Below are positions 12,938 to 23,210 of a DNA stretch of 64,000 nucleotides, one piece after another. Numbering within the stretch: the first letter of the stretch is position 1; each line of letters starts with the position of its first letter. The translations under genes and the position numbers were made by a program. The stretch spans positions 17,795,354 to 17,859,353 of the forward strand of contig NC_045142.1 in NCBI RefSeq assembly GCF_008831285.2, in the 5' to 3' direction. The notes below the pieces were generated by a model. That model saw only the letters and a list, made by a program, of their open reading frames with translations. It was not told where the DNA came from and ran no database searches. Source of the DNA: Nymphaea colorata (lineage: Eukaryota > Streptophyta > Magnoliopsida > Nymphaeales > Nymphaeaceae).

Positions 12938-13680
12938 CCAGTATAGCAGTATTATGAATGTGGATTTGGGCGGACACCGTCATTTGATCTCCAATTTGGT
13001 GGTTCCTGGTGCTTTGGTTGGTGAAGATATTCCTTGCGTTTGCCATCCACATGGAATTTATTTCGAGCATCATGGTATTGATTTTTTTTCATCTAATTTC
13101 TCAAGGTGAAAGAAATCAACAGGGAGAACTAATTATTGATCTATAGAGATTCGAGGAATCAGCCATTTTCCAACGGCAACGGGAAGTAAAAGTTAAGGAC
13201 AATATCAAAGTTTTGGACGCAAATTGTTTGAGTTATCCAGGTGGGCGTGCAAGTGCTGGTTGTATTTTAAGAATGTAGCATGAAGTGTGATGCCTGGATA
13301 ACATCGCATAGAGACGTTTACATATATATTCACGTCTTCTAACATCTGTAATGAGTTATTTTGTCATGAGGAACACTGAATATTCTTATTAGAGACACAG
13401 AAATAAGAGTTATAAGTCTCTTTGACATTGCTTATTTTTTATTTGTCTTCTGTTAACTATGGATGAACTAGAGATACATATTTGCTGTAGGGAACCAATC
13501 TGGTTGGATATGCCATTTCCTGGAAGCTTTGGTGTACACTAGTCTGCACATGATAAAATATAATAATAATCAAATCCTTGCCATTGGGTTTATTTCTTCT
13601 TTTATAGCTAGTGGATTGTTCTAGTTGGAGGTAGTGTATGCCAGCGTGTTATGAGCGTGGATGGGTAACGGGAGGACCAA
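12938..13680. other. Spacer between convergent UTP14 and KCS genes
   Basis: About 740 bp between the UTP14 stop and the KCS stop. It presumably holds both 3' untranslated regions and polyadenylation sites. No other gene is visible. Confidence 0.6.
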
Positions 13681-15051
13681 TCAATAATCAAACTTAGTTG
13701 GTATCTGTACTGGGTATCTGTGAATTTCATCAGACCATGCATTGTTTTCTTCCTTTGCGATTTCTGATATACACTTCCAGACGGCACTACTGCATTTGAA
13801 TCCACTTCCGAAAGCAATCTGCCAGATTTTGTCTCCTTTCTTCATTCTCCCCATTGCTTCAATATAAGAAAGTTCATACCAGATGGAAGATGAAGATGTA
13901 TTTCCAAACCTGTATAATGTCATCCTTGAAGGCTCTGCATGTTCATTTTCCATTCTCAAGTTCTTTACCACCGAATCAATTACAGCCCTTCCGCCTGCAT
14001 GAATACAAAAGTGCTCAAAAGCCTTCTTGAAATCAGGAACATACAGAGGATTTGGCGCCTTAACTAGTTTTTGCCTAATCATGGACAAGCCATACTGGAA
14101 TTGCTCTGAAAACGGTAAAACAAGAGGACCAACACGAGAAATGTTGGATTTTAGCGCTTCACCGGCTACATTTAGCACATCCCTTGATAGAGAAACTCCA
14201 ACGTGGCCTTCTGAGTCGGGTTTTTGGTAAACACAATTGTAGGATTTGTCTTTCCAACCGCTGTGTGTACGAACTAGGTACTGAAGATCATATTTGGCTT
14301 TCCTTTTATCGTATTCCCTGTTGCTCAGCAGTATAGCAGCAGCACCCAGTCTGAATAAGCAGTTGCTTAACAGCATGGACTTGTCTTTCCCTGGATACGC
14401 ATGTGGAGTTAATGCTTCCATGCTAACAACAAGAGCAAGAGAGTTTTTGTGGACTTTGAGTAGATCTCTTGCCAAAGCTAATGATAAAATTCCTGCACTG
14501 CAGCCCATCCCAGAAAGGTTGAAACTCATAATATCACTCTTCATACCGAACCAGTTGATGATCATGGCAGCAATCGATGGAGTAGGACTAAACAGGCTGC
14601 AGTTCGAGATGAGAATGTCAATGGACTCTGGTTTAATGCCATGCTTATCTAAGAGGTCTTTTACTATGGTGCATAAGGCAGTCTGCACTTCTTCTCTTGA
14701 ACTAGCCAGAGAGCTGTCACGGGGCCAACTGTGAACTGAACTTGGAATGCAACTCTCACTCCCAATACCAGACCGTTGGATAGTCTTCAACTGGAAAGAG
14801 ATGCTCTCTTGATCAAATTCCTTGGCACAAATTGCACATTCATGCAATGTAGAAAGTGGGGTTCTGCAGTGATCAGGGGGTCGGTAGCAAGTGAAATCTA
14901 CTAGGTAGACATGTTTCCTCTTGGTACAAAAATATATGACTGCTAGAACTATTACAGTTGCAGCGAAGTAGTGGACGTTTTGGATATCAGACTGTCTCTG
15001 TTGCCTGAGATTTGCTCCCTTGAGCAGTAGGAAACTAAATGCAATGCCCAT
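13681..15051 (-). CDS. 3-ketoacyl-CoA synthase (KCS, FAE1-type), single exon
   Basis: KCS enzymes condense malonyl-CoA with long-chain acyl-CoA at the ER, the first step of very-long-chain fatty acid elongation for waxes, cutin/suberin and sphingolipids. The 456-aa frame has one clear membrane segment (residues about 27-42), then VYLVDFTCYRPPDHC (48-62). The active-site cysteine sits in GMGCSAG (Cys184), followed by EHFCIHAGGRAVID (His347, His351) and FGNTSSSS (Asn384). These match the Cys-His-Asn condensing triad of the family. The protein is shorter than typical 490-520-aa members and lacks a full first membrane helix. The residue four before the catalytic Asn, commonly His in MTLHRFGN, is Tyr380 here. 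Shorter members such as KCS3, KCS12 and KCS19 are possible relatives, but I could not assign a subfamily. Intronless structure is common in the family. Confidence 0.93.
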   Translation of the reverse strand: MGIAFSFLLLKGANLRQQRQSDIQNVHYFAATVIVLAVIYFCTKRKHVYLVDFTCYRPPDHCRTPLSTLHECAICAKEFDQESISFQLKTIQRSGIGSESCIPSSVHSWPRDSSLASSREEVQTALCTIVKDLLDKHGIKPESIDILISNCSLFSPTPSIAAMIINWFGMKSDIMSFNLSGMGCSAGILSLALARDLLKVHKNSLALVVSMEALTPHAYPGKDKSMLLSNCLFRLGAAAILLSNREYDKRKAKYDLQYLVRTHSGWKDKSYNCVYQKPDSEGHVGVSLSRDVLNVAGEALKSNISRVGPLVLPFSEQFQYGLSMIRQKLVKAPNPLYVPDFKKAFEHFCIHAGGRAVIDSVVKNLRMENEHAEPSRMTLYRFGNTSSSSIWYELSYIEAMGRMKKGDKIWQIAFGSGFKCSSAVWKCISEIAKEENNAWSDEIHRYPVQIPTKFDY

Positions 15052-17545
15052 TTCTCACCTGCTAGGAAGGGCACCCTTTTGCTTTGAATGAGGAGGCTTT
15101 TGCTCTCCAGTTTCAAGTGGGCGCAGGCCGTTTCAATGTCTTGTTCATTGATTCTTCATACTTCTTATAAGATTGATACTGGAGGTTTTAGCGCTTTCTG
15201 CGTGACAGTTTAGCGGTTTTCGATGTCATACCGAGTGACTTCCAATTTCAGTTTCACATTACAGAAATTTCAATTGGAAGGTAAACCTCCTGACCTGAGT
15301 TTCATGCGTATAGCCTGATGTTTCTGAATTTTCTGATACAGGCAACACTTTTGCTGACATCTGCCAAACAAGTGTTCCTGAACTCTACTATGAGATAGAT
15401 TAGAATATCTACTTTCGTGAAAAAGGGTGTACTATTGATATTACATTCAATTTGACTGGTTCCGACCGTAGAAGTATTAATGGCAAGGATAACTTCCATT
15501 GGATGTTAACAAAAAAGGTGGTTTTTTTCCTAGAATTCGAGAAATCTAAGTGAACTTCAAGAATAAGGCAAAACTTTTCCCCCTTGGATGGAAACTTCTG
15601 TTAATAGTCTGCTATTGCAAGAAAGAAGATAGTTACAGCAACTAAAGAAGATAACATCAGACTATTGTCTTACGTGGCTTCTTTAGAGACAGGCTACATG
15701 AGTTCTCCAATTTTGGTTCCTTCATGCCATGAATTTCAAAATTTTGGCAAATATCTGAGGTGGAAACGTTGGACAGGCTGCAATTCCGCCTCAATTCATG
15801 GCAGCACGTTGCGAATGTATAGGTTCATGCAAACTTTGTTGCATGATAAATGATATGCTTCTCTCATCCTGGTGATAATGAGACTTAAACCAACTACTGG
15901 AGTCGAGCACCCAAGTGGGTATTGTCACATGAAAGTAGATCCAGTCGTCCGCTAAATCTATGCTAAAGGGGTCTGAGACGCCCACAATCAGTTGGTCTCA
16001 TTTAATCATCTTAATTGGTATCTGCTAAAAGTACATTGTTAATGAGCACCCAAGTGGGTATTGTGACATCTTAAATGGTTACAGTCTGTAACAGAACATG
16101 GTTGGTAGAGATTTTAGATTTCCAAGATTATATGATTAAGGCCCCAGGACGAACAGTAGGGATGCTTCCATGGTGGAAAAGGGACGGTACTCAGGGCATT
16201 CTAATGCAGCCGATAATAGAAGAGAGCACGCTGAACATGCATCCACCAAGTTGGAGTTTCTAACATGTCCAGAAAAACTCGGTGATTTGCCTCAGCAGGT
16301 GATGAAGCTAATCCAACAAAAAATTAACCTTCACCTGAACTCTGAATTCCATGGCATCAAAGTAATCAGAGAGAAATCAAATCTTGACTCCAGTCGCCGA
16401 ATAGAAGTGCATGAGAAAGTAAATGGAGTTCTTAACAGGACATTTTCTCAGGATAGCGGCAGCAAAATGGGTATCATGGGAAAACTCATTACAACTCACA
16501 TTAAGCTATCAAATACGGATCATAGGTTATGTTTTTCTTCCTCTTAAATGTCAGCACAGATTGTCATTGATAAGGAATCACGGGAACTTTACGAAATTTT
16601 CAGGAAGCATAGAGATCATAGAGCAGATAACAAGCAAGTTCGTGAATTCAAGATCTAAGCGATGAGAAGGTAGAACACAGAGTGCATCCGCTAAGTTGGG
16701 CAAGCTAAAAAATGGAAAGCATCTCGTGGCTTTTTTGATCCGAGCTGCAAGGTCGGCAATACTTTCAGTTCACTGGACCAATTAAAACACGTATTTTCTT
16801 GTCCTTTAAAGAGATTCGCAGAATCAGCTGAATCGAACTCGAATAATTTTTTAATGGGAATAGATTCAAATTACAAAGTTGTTCTGGAGTGCAACGGATA
16901 TAGATTCAGAAAATCCATTAAGAAAAATAAACGAAGATACGTTTAAAAGCTTACGAAAATTAAGTAAATAATGATTTATAATGTCCCGTTAATTGAAAAG
17001 AATAAACTGATAACTGTTAAACAGTACCAAAGGGTGATAAAGTTATAACATCCTGAATTGCAGAAATTGCTGCAGTTGTTTTTTGCCACCCACTGAGTTC
17101 TGATCAGCCCGGTTGAGATCGTTTTAACATGACTGAATCTGTCGTGTGGAACATCTAATTTTTCCCTTCCTCTTTTGGGTTTCCAATGTTTTATTAGAGG
17201 ACGCCCTCTTTCGCTTCATTTGATATTTACCTTGTTCGTGAGAATAATGCATCCTTACCTGTTACACTTGAGATAAAACAAGTTTGTTGATTAAGAAGGC
17301 TGGCCAAAACCATAAAGATCCTATAGTGGGTAGTACTTAATTCCCCTTCTTTACCTACAAATCATTCTGCACAATACACTAAGCAAAAGATTTACTTTGG
17401 AATGGGAATAAATTGCATTTCAAAGTTGAAACCTTCTAGATAGTACATGAACCAATGTTGATCCTTACTCTCCAGAAAGTTTATTTCATCATCTAAGCTC
17501 CACTGGCACTGGACCAATCACCAGCAGCAGATGGTGGTGAGTTTG
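15052..17545. other. Intergenic, no confident gene
   Basis: The stretch between KCS and the remorin gene holds no recognised gene. An unassigned 125-codon frame at 16170-16547 (+) is polar and charged; it matches no family I know and may be a chance frame or an old gene remnant. A short phrase, GAGCACCCAAGTGGGTATTG, occurs twice, near 15904 and 16043, marking a small direct repeat. Confidence 0.5.
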
Positions 17546-19587
17546 TCAACAGAAGCAAGCAGGGAGATGAAAGCTGGAGTCATCTGTTGCCTTCATCCTT
17601 TCTGCTTTATGAGAAACCAGCGAGATGTGGTGAGAGTGATTTGCGTTTGCTGCTGCTCTCCACTTCTCTGCTCGCTTCTCAACCGCTGCCATCCTCTTCA
17701 TTAACCTATCTTCCATATTTGACCTCATTTTCTCTATTTTCAGCTGCAAGAAGAAGCATCGTATCTTTCAAGAACACGGATCAGTGTAAGGCAAGTTCCA
17801 TCTTCACAATCAGTTTGTAAAAGATTGATTTCTATCTTTTTCAAAGGAAAAATGTCTAGATCTTTTAGCTAGTACAAAAGCAACATGTAGCACTGCATTT
17901 TCTTTTAGGTTCACTGAACATTGACAACTGTGTCAAGTACTTACCTCCATCTTCTTCAGCTCAGCCTCTGCCTTTGCATCCTGCAGGTTTATCCAGGCTT
18001 GTATCTTTGCCTCCTCTCTTCTGCACCTGAAATTCAAACACCCCGACAAATGCCCTTCAAATTGAAATCACCTCTCAGCTACAAGCAATATACAACTAAT
18101 GGTCTTGAAGTAATCAATTCCTGATATTCAAAAATCACCTTGCAAAAGCAAAGAAGATCTTCTGCAATTCTTTTATATCGCCTAATAAACAGCAAAAAAT
18201 ATTTTATCATAACTGCTTCCAATTCTTACTCCGATGCACGATCCACACTGATGAATTCTTGAAAAATCATTAATAAAAAATAAAAATAATTCAAGCAGAG
18301 GGCTTGGTCTGCAAGCCACAATCAGGAAACCAACCAGAGACACTATATCCACATATATGTATGGATATGTATAATGGTTCCTGTTCTTTTTCAAGGGAGA
18401 GCTGCCTCTCTTTCGAGGCAGTGAAGTGTGTTCCTTTGGTTGTTCGTTGCGTTACTCTTGAAGAGCACATTCCTCTGTTTACTATAGTAGATTCCTTCGC
18501 TTCTCCTTCACTTGTGGCTCTAAACAAATGAATGAACCACATAAATCCAGTGTTTCCTTATTCTTTCTCTCTCCTCCTCTTCTTACGATTCTTGTGTTTT
18601 ACTTATTTCAATTGGCATGCAGCAGCATGTCCTTCCATATAGAATTCTTTGGACGCCAGATCAGATACTCCCGGAGTATAGACACGGCAGAGTTTCTGCT
18701 GGATATGAACAAAATATGACTTTAACCAAGCAAACGTGGCGAGTTTGGGACAAATTTTATGGATTTTCTGCCTGCATGATCCACTTTCGAAGCACCGTAA
18801 TTGAAGATCATAGTAACGTAGAGGTAAAGAAACAGAGAAGAGAAAGGGAGGCTACAATTTTTGTACCTGATGCAGCATTGCCTACTCTCCTTCTCATCCT
18901 GCACATGCTTCCTTGCTCTAGCAAAACCATTCTCCAAACCACTCCACACTACTTCTTCCTTTTCGTTTCCCGAATTCCAGTTATTCAGCGAGCTCCCTTC
19001 AAAGAGTCCAATACTGCTCATCACAGTAGAAGTTGTCGCTTGAGTATTAAGTACAGAAGAGGCAGATAGTTTCCTGCTTTTCAGACTGCATCCATCTGCA
19101 TTATTTCCCACTCGGCCGGCTTCTGCATATTCCAGACCGTTGTAGACGCCTTTACCAATGTCCATAAACCTGTCTGAAGAACAGAACATAGTTGTGAATC
19201 AGAATGCCGTGCTCTGGAGAATATGGCGAAACTACCAAAGACAAAAAGGGAAACAGAGGAATCAGAAAGTTAAGGTTAGAAACGAGAACCTTTGAGAAAA
19301 TTTCTTGGTGGGTTGTCATCCAGAGGAGCTTCAAAGGAACGGTTAGCGAGAGGAACCATGGTGGCCGACGATTGGAACTGCTTGTCAATTCTCTTGTTTC
19401 CTTTGGTGCTCTTCACTGAGCGTGGGGACTGAAGGGGGTGCAAAGGGCTGGTCTTGACCCACTTCTCTGCTTCGTCCCATTTTGAAGGAAGATGCTTCCT
19501 TAGTTGAATTGTTGAGGATGGGTGCTTCTTGGTGTGGGTGATAGAAGCATCTGTGGTTCCTGAAATTGGGTTGTCATACAAAGGCAT
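17546..19587 (-). CDS. Remorin family protein (C-terminal remorin domain), about 6 exons
   Basis: Remorins are plant-specific plasma-membrane nanodomain proteins with a C-terminal coiled coil. Exons in transcript order are 19290-19587, 18867-19173, about 18335-18519, 18139-18181, 17945-18026 and 17546-17743. The N-terminal exon carries LPSKWDEAEKWV, seen in the long remorins of this type. Exon 2 begins DRFMDIGKGVYNG. The C-terminal domain reads CRREEAKIQAWINLQDAKAE, then AELKKMELKIEKMRSNMEDR and LMKRMAAVEKRAEKWRAAA, a clear remorin coiled coil. Phases agree at every junction given. The donor of exon 3 is ambiguous (three possible in-phase GT sites between 18335 and 18353). The segment just before CRREE lacks the usual WxxAEKAK stretch, so a small exon may be missed. 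The start is the first Met of the open exon. Confidence 0.85.
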
Positions 19588-19618
19588 TCTGGATGACTCT
19601 CTGGTTCAGATTGGGTTC

Positions 19619-19661
<43 letters not shown>

Positions 19662-19894
19662 CTCTCTATGTGTTCCTGCTTATACAAGAGAGAGGGATGT
19701 GGTTGGCGAATCTCTCTCCATCACCTTCTCTACGTATGCAACAAGCCTCTCTCTGGATCCCACTCTCTTCAGAGGGAACAAGCCTCCTTTTGTCTCCCTC
19801 TCCAAAGCGGAGTGACTGAGCCAATATTCCACTCTGTCTCCCTCTCTTCTGTGGGAACGAGCGGTGGCAGTGTGCTGCTCTAGAAGAAGGGAGA

Positions 19895-19954
<60 letters not shown>

Positions 19955-19960
19955 CCGTGC
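19588..19960 (-). promoter_or_regulatory. 5' leader/promoter region of the remorin gene with CT/GA microsatellites
   Basis: On the transcript strand this region holds two pyrimidine-purine runs: (GA)n on the plus strand at 19622-19659 and (CT)n at 19899-19951. Such dinucleotide runs are common in plant 5' leaders and proximal promoters, and those close to start codons often lie in the transcript. A role in regulation is inference from position only. Confidence 0.45.
19899..19951. repeat. (CT)n microsatellite
   Basis: An uninterrupted run of about 26 CT dinucleotides. With the opposite-phase GA run at 19622-19659 it could form an imperfect inverted pair, since GA and CT are complementary. Confidence 0.95.
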
Positions 19961-22039
19961 AGAAATTCAGTAACTACGAGTACCCACTTGCAGTGGGCTG
20001 TCAACCATGGACTGCTTTTTATCTGTCGATGGAACGCACATCCATGTGAGAATGTATTTTATCTGAGAAACAAAAATTTACCAAAGTTTTATTAATTGTG
20101 TTTAAGAAACGTACGATTGTTTTAATAGGGGTAGCATGGTTCATAATTGGTCGGACTCTTAAGTTAGTAAGGTCTTGATCATCAATTTGATGTTTGAGGT
20201 ACAAATGAAGAAAGAAATGGTGTCAACCTCTCGTTCAATCACCAAGTAACCCATGATTGGGAAGGGTCCTGTTTGTCTCATCCCTCTTGTTGCAGCATGT
20301 TGGTCAATATTAGTTTGCTTCAATTTTTAGACTTTAGTTTATCTGTAATATGATAGCTCCTTCAATAACGTGGAACCATATACAGGGACATTCAATCAGG
20401 TAAAATCAATTCTCAAACTAATTGCCATTTAATCTACACGCGTGTTTTATATCTCATAAATGAAAAAAAAGAAACTAATGATTATTAATTTTTTAAGATT
20501 TATCAAGTATTATTTGAAGTAAACGTACAATTTGTAAATTATTTTTTGACCCATTAAAAACGTTTCGATCACTAGAAGTGGAAAGCATGAGGTTTGAAAA
20601 GGGTGCAAAGTTGCCAACATGATACTAATGAAGATAAGAAAAAATTGAAGGTTGTGCAAGATATTTGAAGCGATGTTATTTATGTGAGTGTCTATGTGCT
20701 CGTTTCCATTTTAGCGGAAGGCCCCCCTTTCCTATTCCCCTCATCCCTCAGCTTTTAAGGCTGTTTTATGGTGCCTAGAAGCAGGCCTCTTGGCCGCTTA
20801 CCAGCCCCTGCCCCGACCCATTGCACCAACCTCTTTGGTACTTATTGCCGACATGACATCATATGGGAGCGATGATATATGTTTAGGGATGTTAATGGAT
20901 GAGATTGGAATCAGATCTATTTCTTTAGTAGATTCCGATTTACCGGATGTTTACCCATTCAAATTTGAAATTTAGATTAAGAAAATTCCATACCACAGTC
21001 GAATCTGATTGTTAAATTCATAATCTGGATCTTATCTACACCCAACTTTTAATTTCACATCTAAACCGGCCTTTAAATACCTAACCAAATTTAAACCACC
21101 TTGTGATATGTTAAGAACCTTGTATTAAATATAGGATATTTATTTGAACCAGAAGGCAAATCTTAATCCAAATCTGATCATATAGTTATTTAAAACCAAA
21201 TCTGAATAATGAATCCAATTGAACGTCATTTCTTAAATCCAAACCCAATCTGATTTCTTAATCTGACGTTACTTATTAAATTGAAATCAAGGACTTCCTA
21301 AGAGACAAGAACTACAATTTACACCATTGATATGAACAATGACTATCAATTAAATCTCAATCTTATTTGCTTTACACTCGTAAACAGTAGTAGTCTTAAA
21401 TTCATCCTAATTTTATTTTTATCCAATCTCACTTTTTAATTATCTTTAAACTAGGAGCCCATTAAATCCCTGGTAGTTGGAAGATACCATTGACATTAAA
21501 AGAGAAAAGAAGAAGAAGAAAGAGATGAAAAAAGAAGAGAGAGAGAGTAACAAATGGATGGAAGGAGAAGGCGTATAAATTTTTTCATGTGGCCGTCAAT
21601 TATTGGGGGGGGCGGATGGCACCGAAATCGACCCTTTTCTACGGTTTCTCCTTTGTCTTTAATGCCATATTTAATGGGAGTAAAGATATGAGGAAAGGGT
21701 GTAGGGCCAAGATATCAAGGATTCTGTAGGTTCTGTCCGGACTGTGATCTCTTGTTTTTTACGTGCTTTAATGTCCGTTCTGTTTTAGGAGTGACTGAAT
21801 AGTGACTCTCTCACCTCACTCGTGAGAGAGCCGTCGTTCGATTCATATTCATCGTGATGAACAAAAACATAAAAGAAGAATGTATTTTGACCTAACATTA
21901 ATATATTATATAGTCCTCATGAGTAATATATTATATAGTCCTCATGAGTAAGTTGGATGAAACTTGATAGCTAGTCACCATTCAATTTTCTTCGACATGT
22001 CCTTCTATCCTATTTCTATCACTCTTTATGTACACAAAG

Positions 22040-22120
<81 letters not shown>

Positions 22121-22757
22121 TGTATGTATGTATCGTTTGAAAACATGTTAATCTCCATTAATATGTTGTTGAAGTCGAAAACCAGCTAAAGCAAAACTTT
22201 ACTTAAAATTATGCTAAAATTATAGCTTGAGGTTGTGTATGTGTATGAGCGTATTAACTTGGAGGCAGTGTTTGGTAACAATGGATTTAAGATCCGATGT
22301 ATATGCACTTCGAGAGCAATTATTTAAGCAAATATGTGGATTTCAAATTTACCACTTTTAGATTTATTTTATGGTTTGATAGAGATTGAATACTAAGATG
22401 GAATGGAAGTGGGTCCAACCTTAAATCGATAGATATGATATCAATCACCCGGGATTTGATCTTTTACTGCACCCTTAATTAAAAAACCACAGATTTTGAC
22501 ACCGGAGAGAAAAGAGATTGGACGAGAGTCTAGTGGATTTCATTTACGGTCTAAGGCAATCACGAGTTGCGGTTTGAATCATTGGTTTTTCTTTTGAATT
22601 TGTATTGAATTTGTATTGAAAAATTGTGAAATTAATATTTTCATGAATTTCCTAAAATTTGTAAGCTTTTCCTTAGTTGTTTCAGCGCGTGTTTGGTGCT
22701 GGGACAAATCAATCAGGGTGAGTGTCGCGGGTTTTAGTTTGAGGGAAAGCCTACCAA
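19961..22757. other. Intergenic with microsatellites and repeat remnants
   Basis: No gene recognised. A dispersed repeat rich in ATGTTAATGGATGAGATT and GATTTGGAT-like words spans about 20883-21260. A 25-bp unit beginning AATATATTATATAGTCC is duplicated at about 21899-21950. A compound TA and ATGT microsatellite lies at 22040-22133. Confidence 0.6.
22040..22133. repeat. Compound (TA)n / (ATGT)n microsatellite
   Basis: TA dinucleotides, broken once by GTA, run into about ten ATGT tetranucleotides. Likely highly variable between individuals. Confidence 0.95.
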
Positions 22758-23210
22758 AGGGCTGCACAACGAGCCGAGCCAATTCGGGCTTGACGAACTC
22801 ACTTGAAAAAACTCATCTTCTAGTTGAGTTCAAGCTTACAAAAATACTCAAAATGATAAACAAGTCGACCGATACTCTATATAATATTGTCAAAACCATG
22901 TCACCAGTTTTAACTTTTATGACAAAACAAATTTTCATAAATTACAATTATAGGAGTTAAGTGCTTACACGAGTTACATGGATTAATTGATTACACGAGT
23001 TAATGTCAAAAGAGTTAACCCCTAAAGAGCTAAACAGGTTAATCAAGTCGAGTTCGAGCTAAATGAGTTAATGCAGAAACGAGTTGACACCTAAACGAGC
23101 TAAATGAGTTAAACAAGTCGAGTTCGAGCTCGATTTTGTGTAATCAAGTCGAGTTTGACTTGCGTGTTTTTTTTTAGCCGAGTCGAGGGCCAAGAACATG
23201 TGCAGCCCTA
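22758..23210. mobile_element. Small hAT-like MITE rich in GAGTTCGAGCT motifs
   Basis: The left end reads AGGGCTGCACAACGAGCCG. The right end on the opposite strand reads TAGGGCTGCACATG. The flanks are CCTACCAA (22750-22757) and CCTACAGC (23211-23218), an 8-bp duplication matching at the first five positions and apparently decayed. Subterminal arms are full of AGTCGAGTTCGAGCT words. These resemble the arms of the 3.8-kb element at 27473-31250, suggesting a related family. No coding capacity. Confidence 0.65.

Noticed and set aside
14294-14734. Plus-strand 146-codon frame inside the KCS gene
   Set aside because: Antisense shadow of a strongly conserved KCS coding exon.
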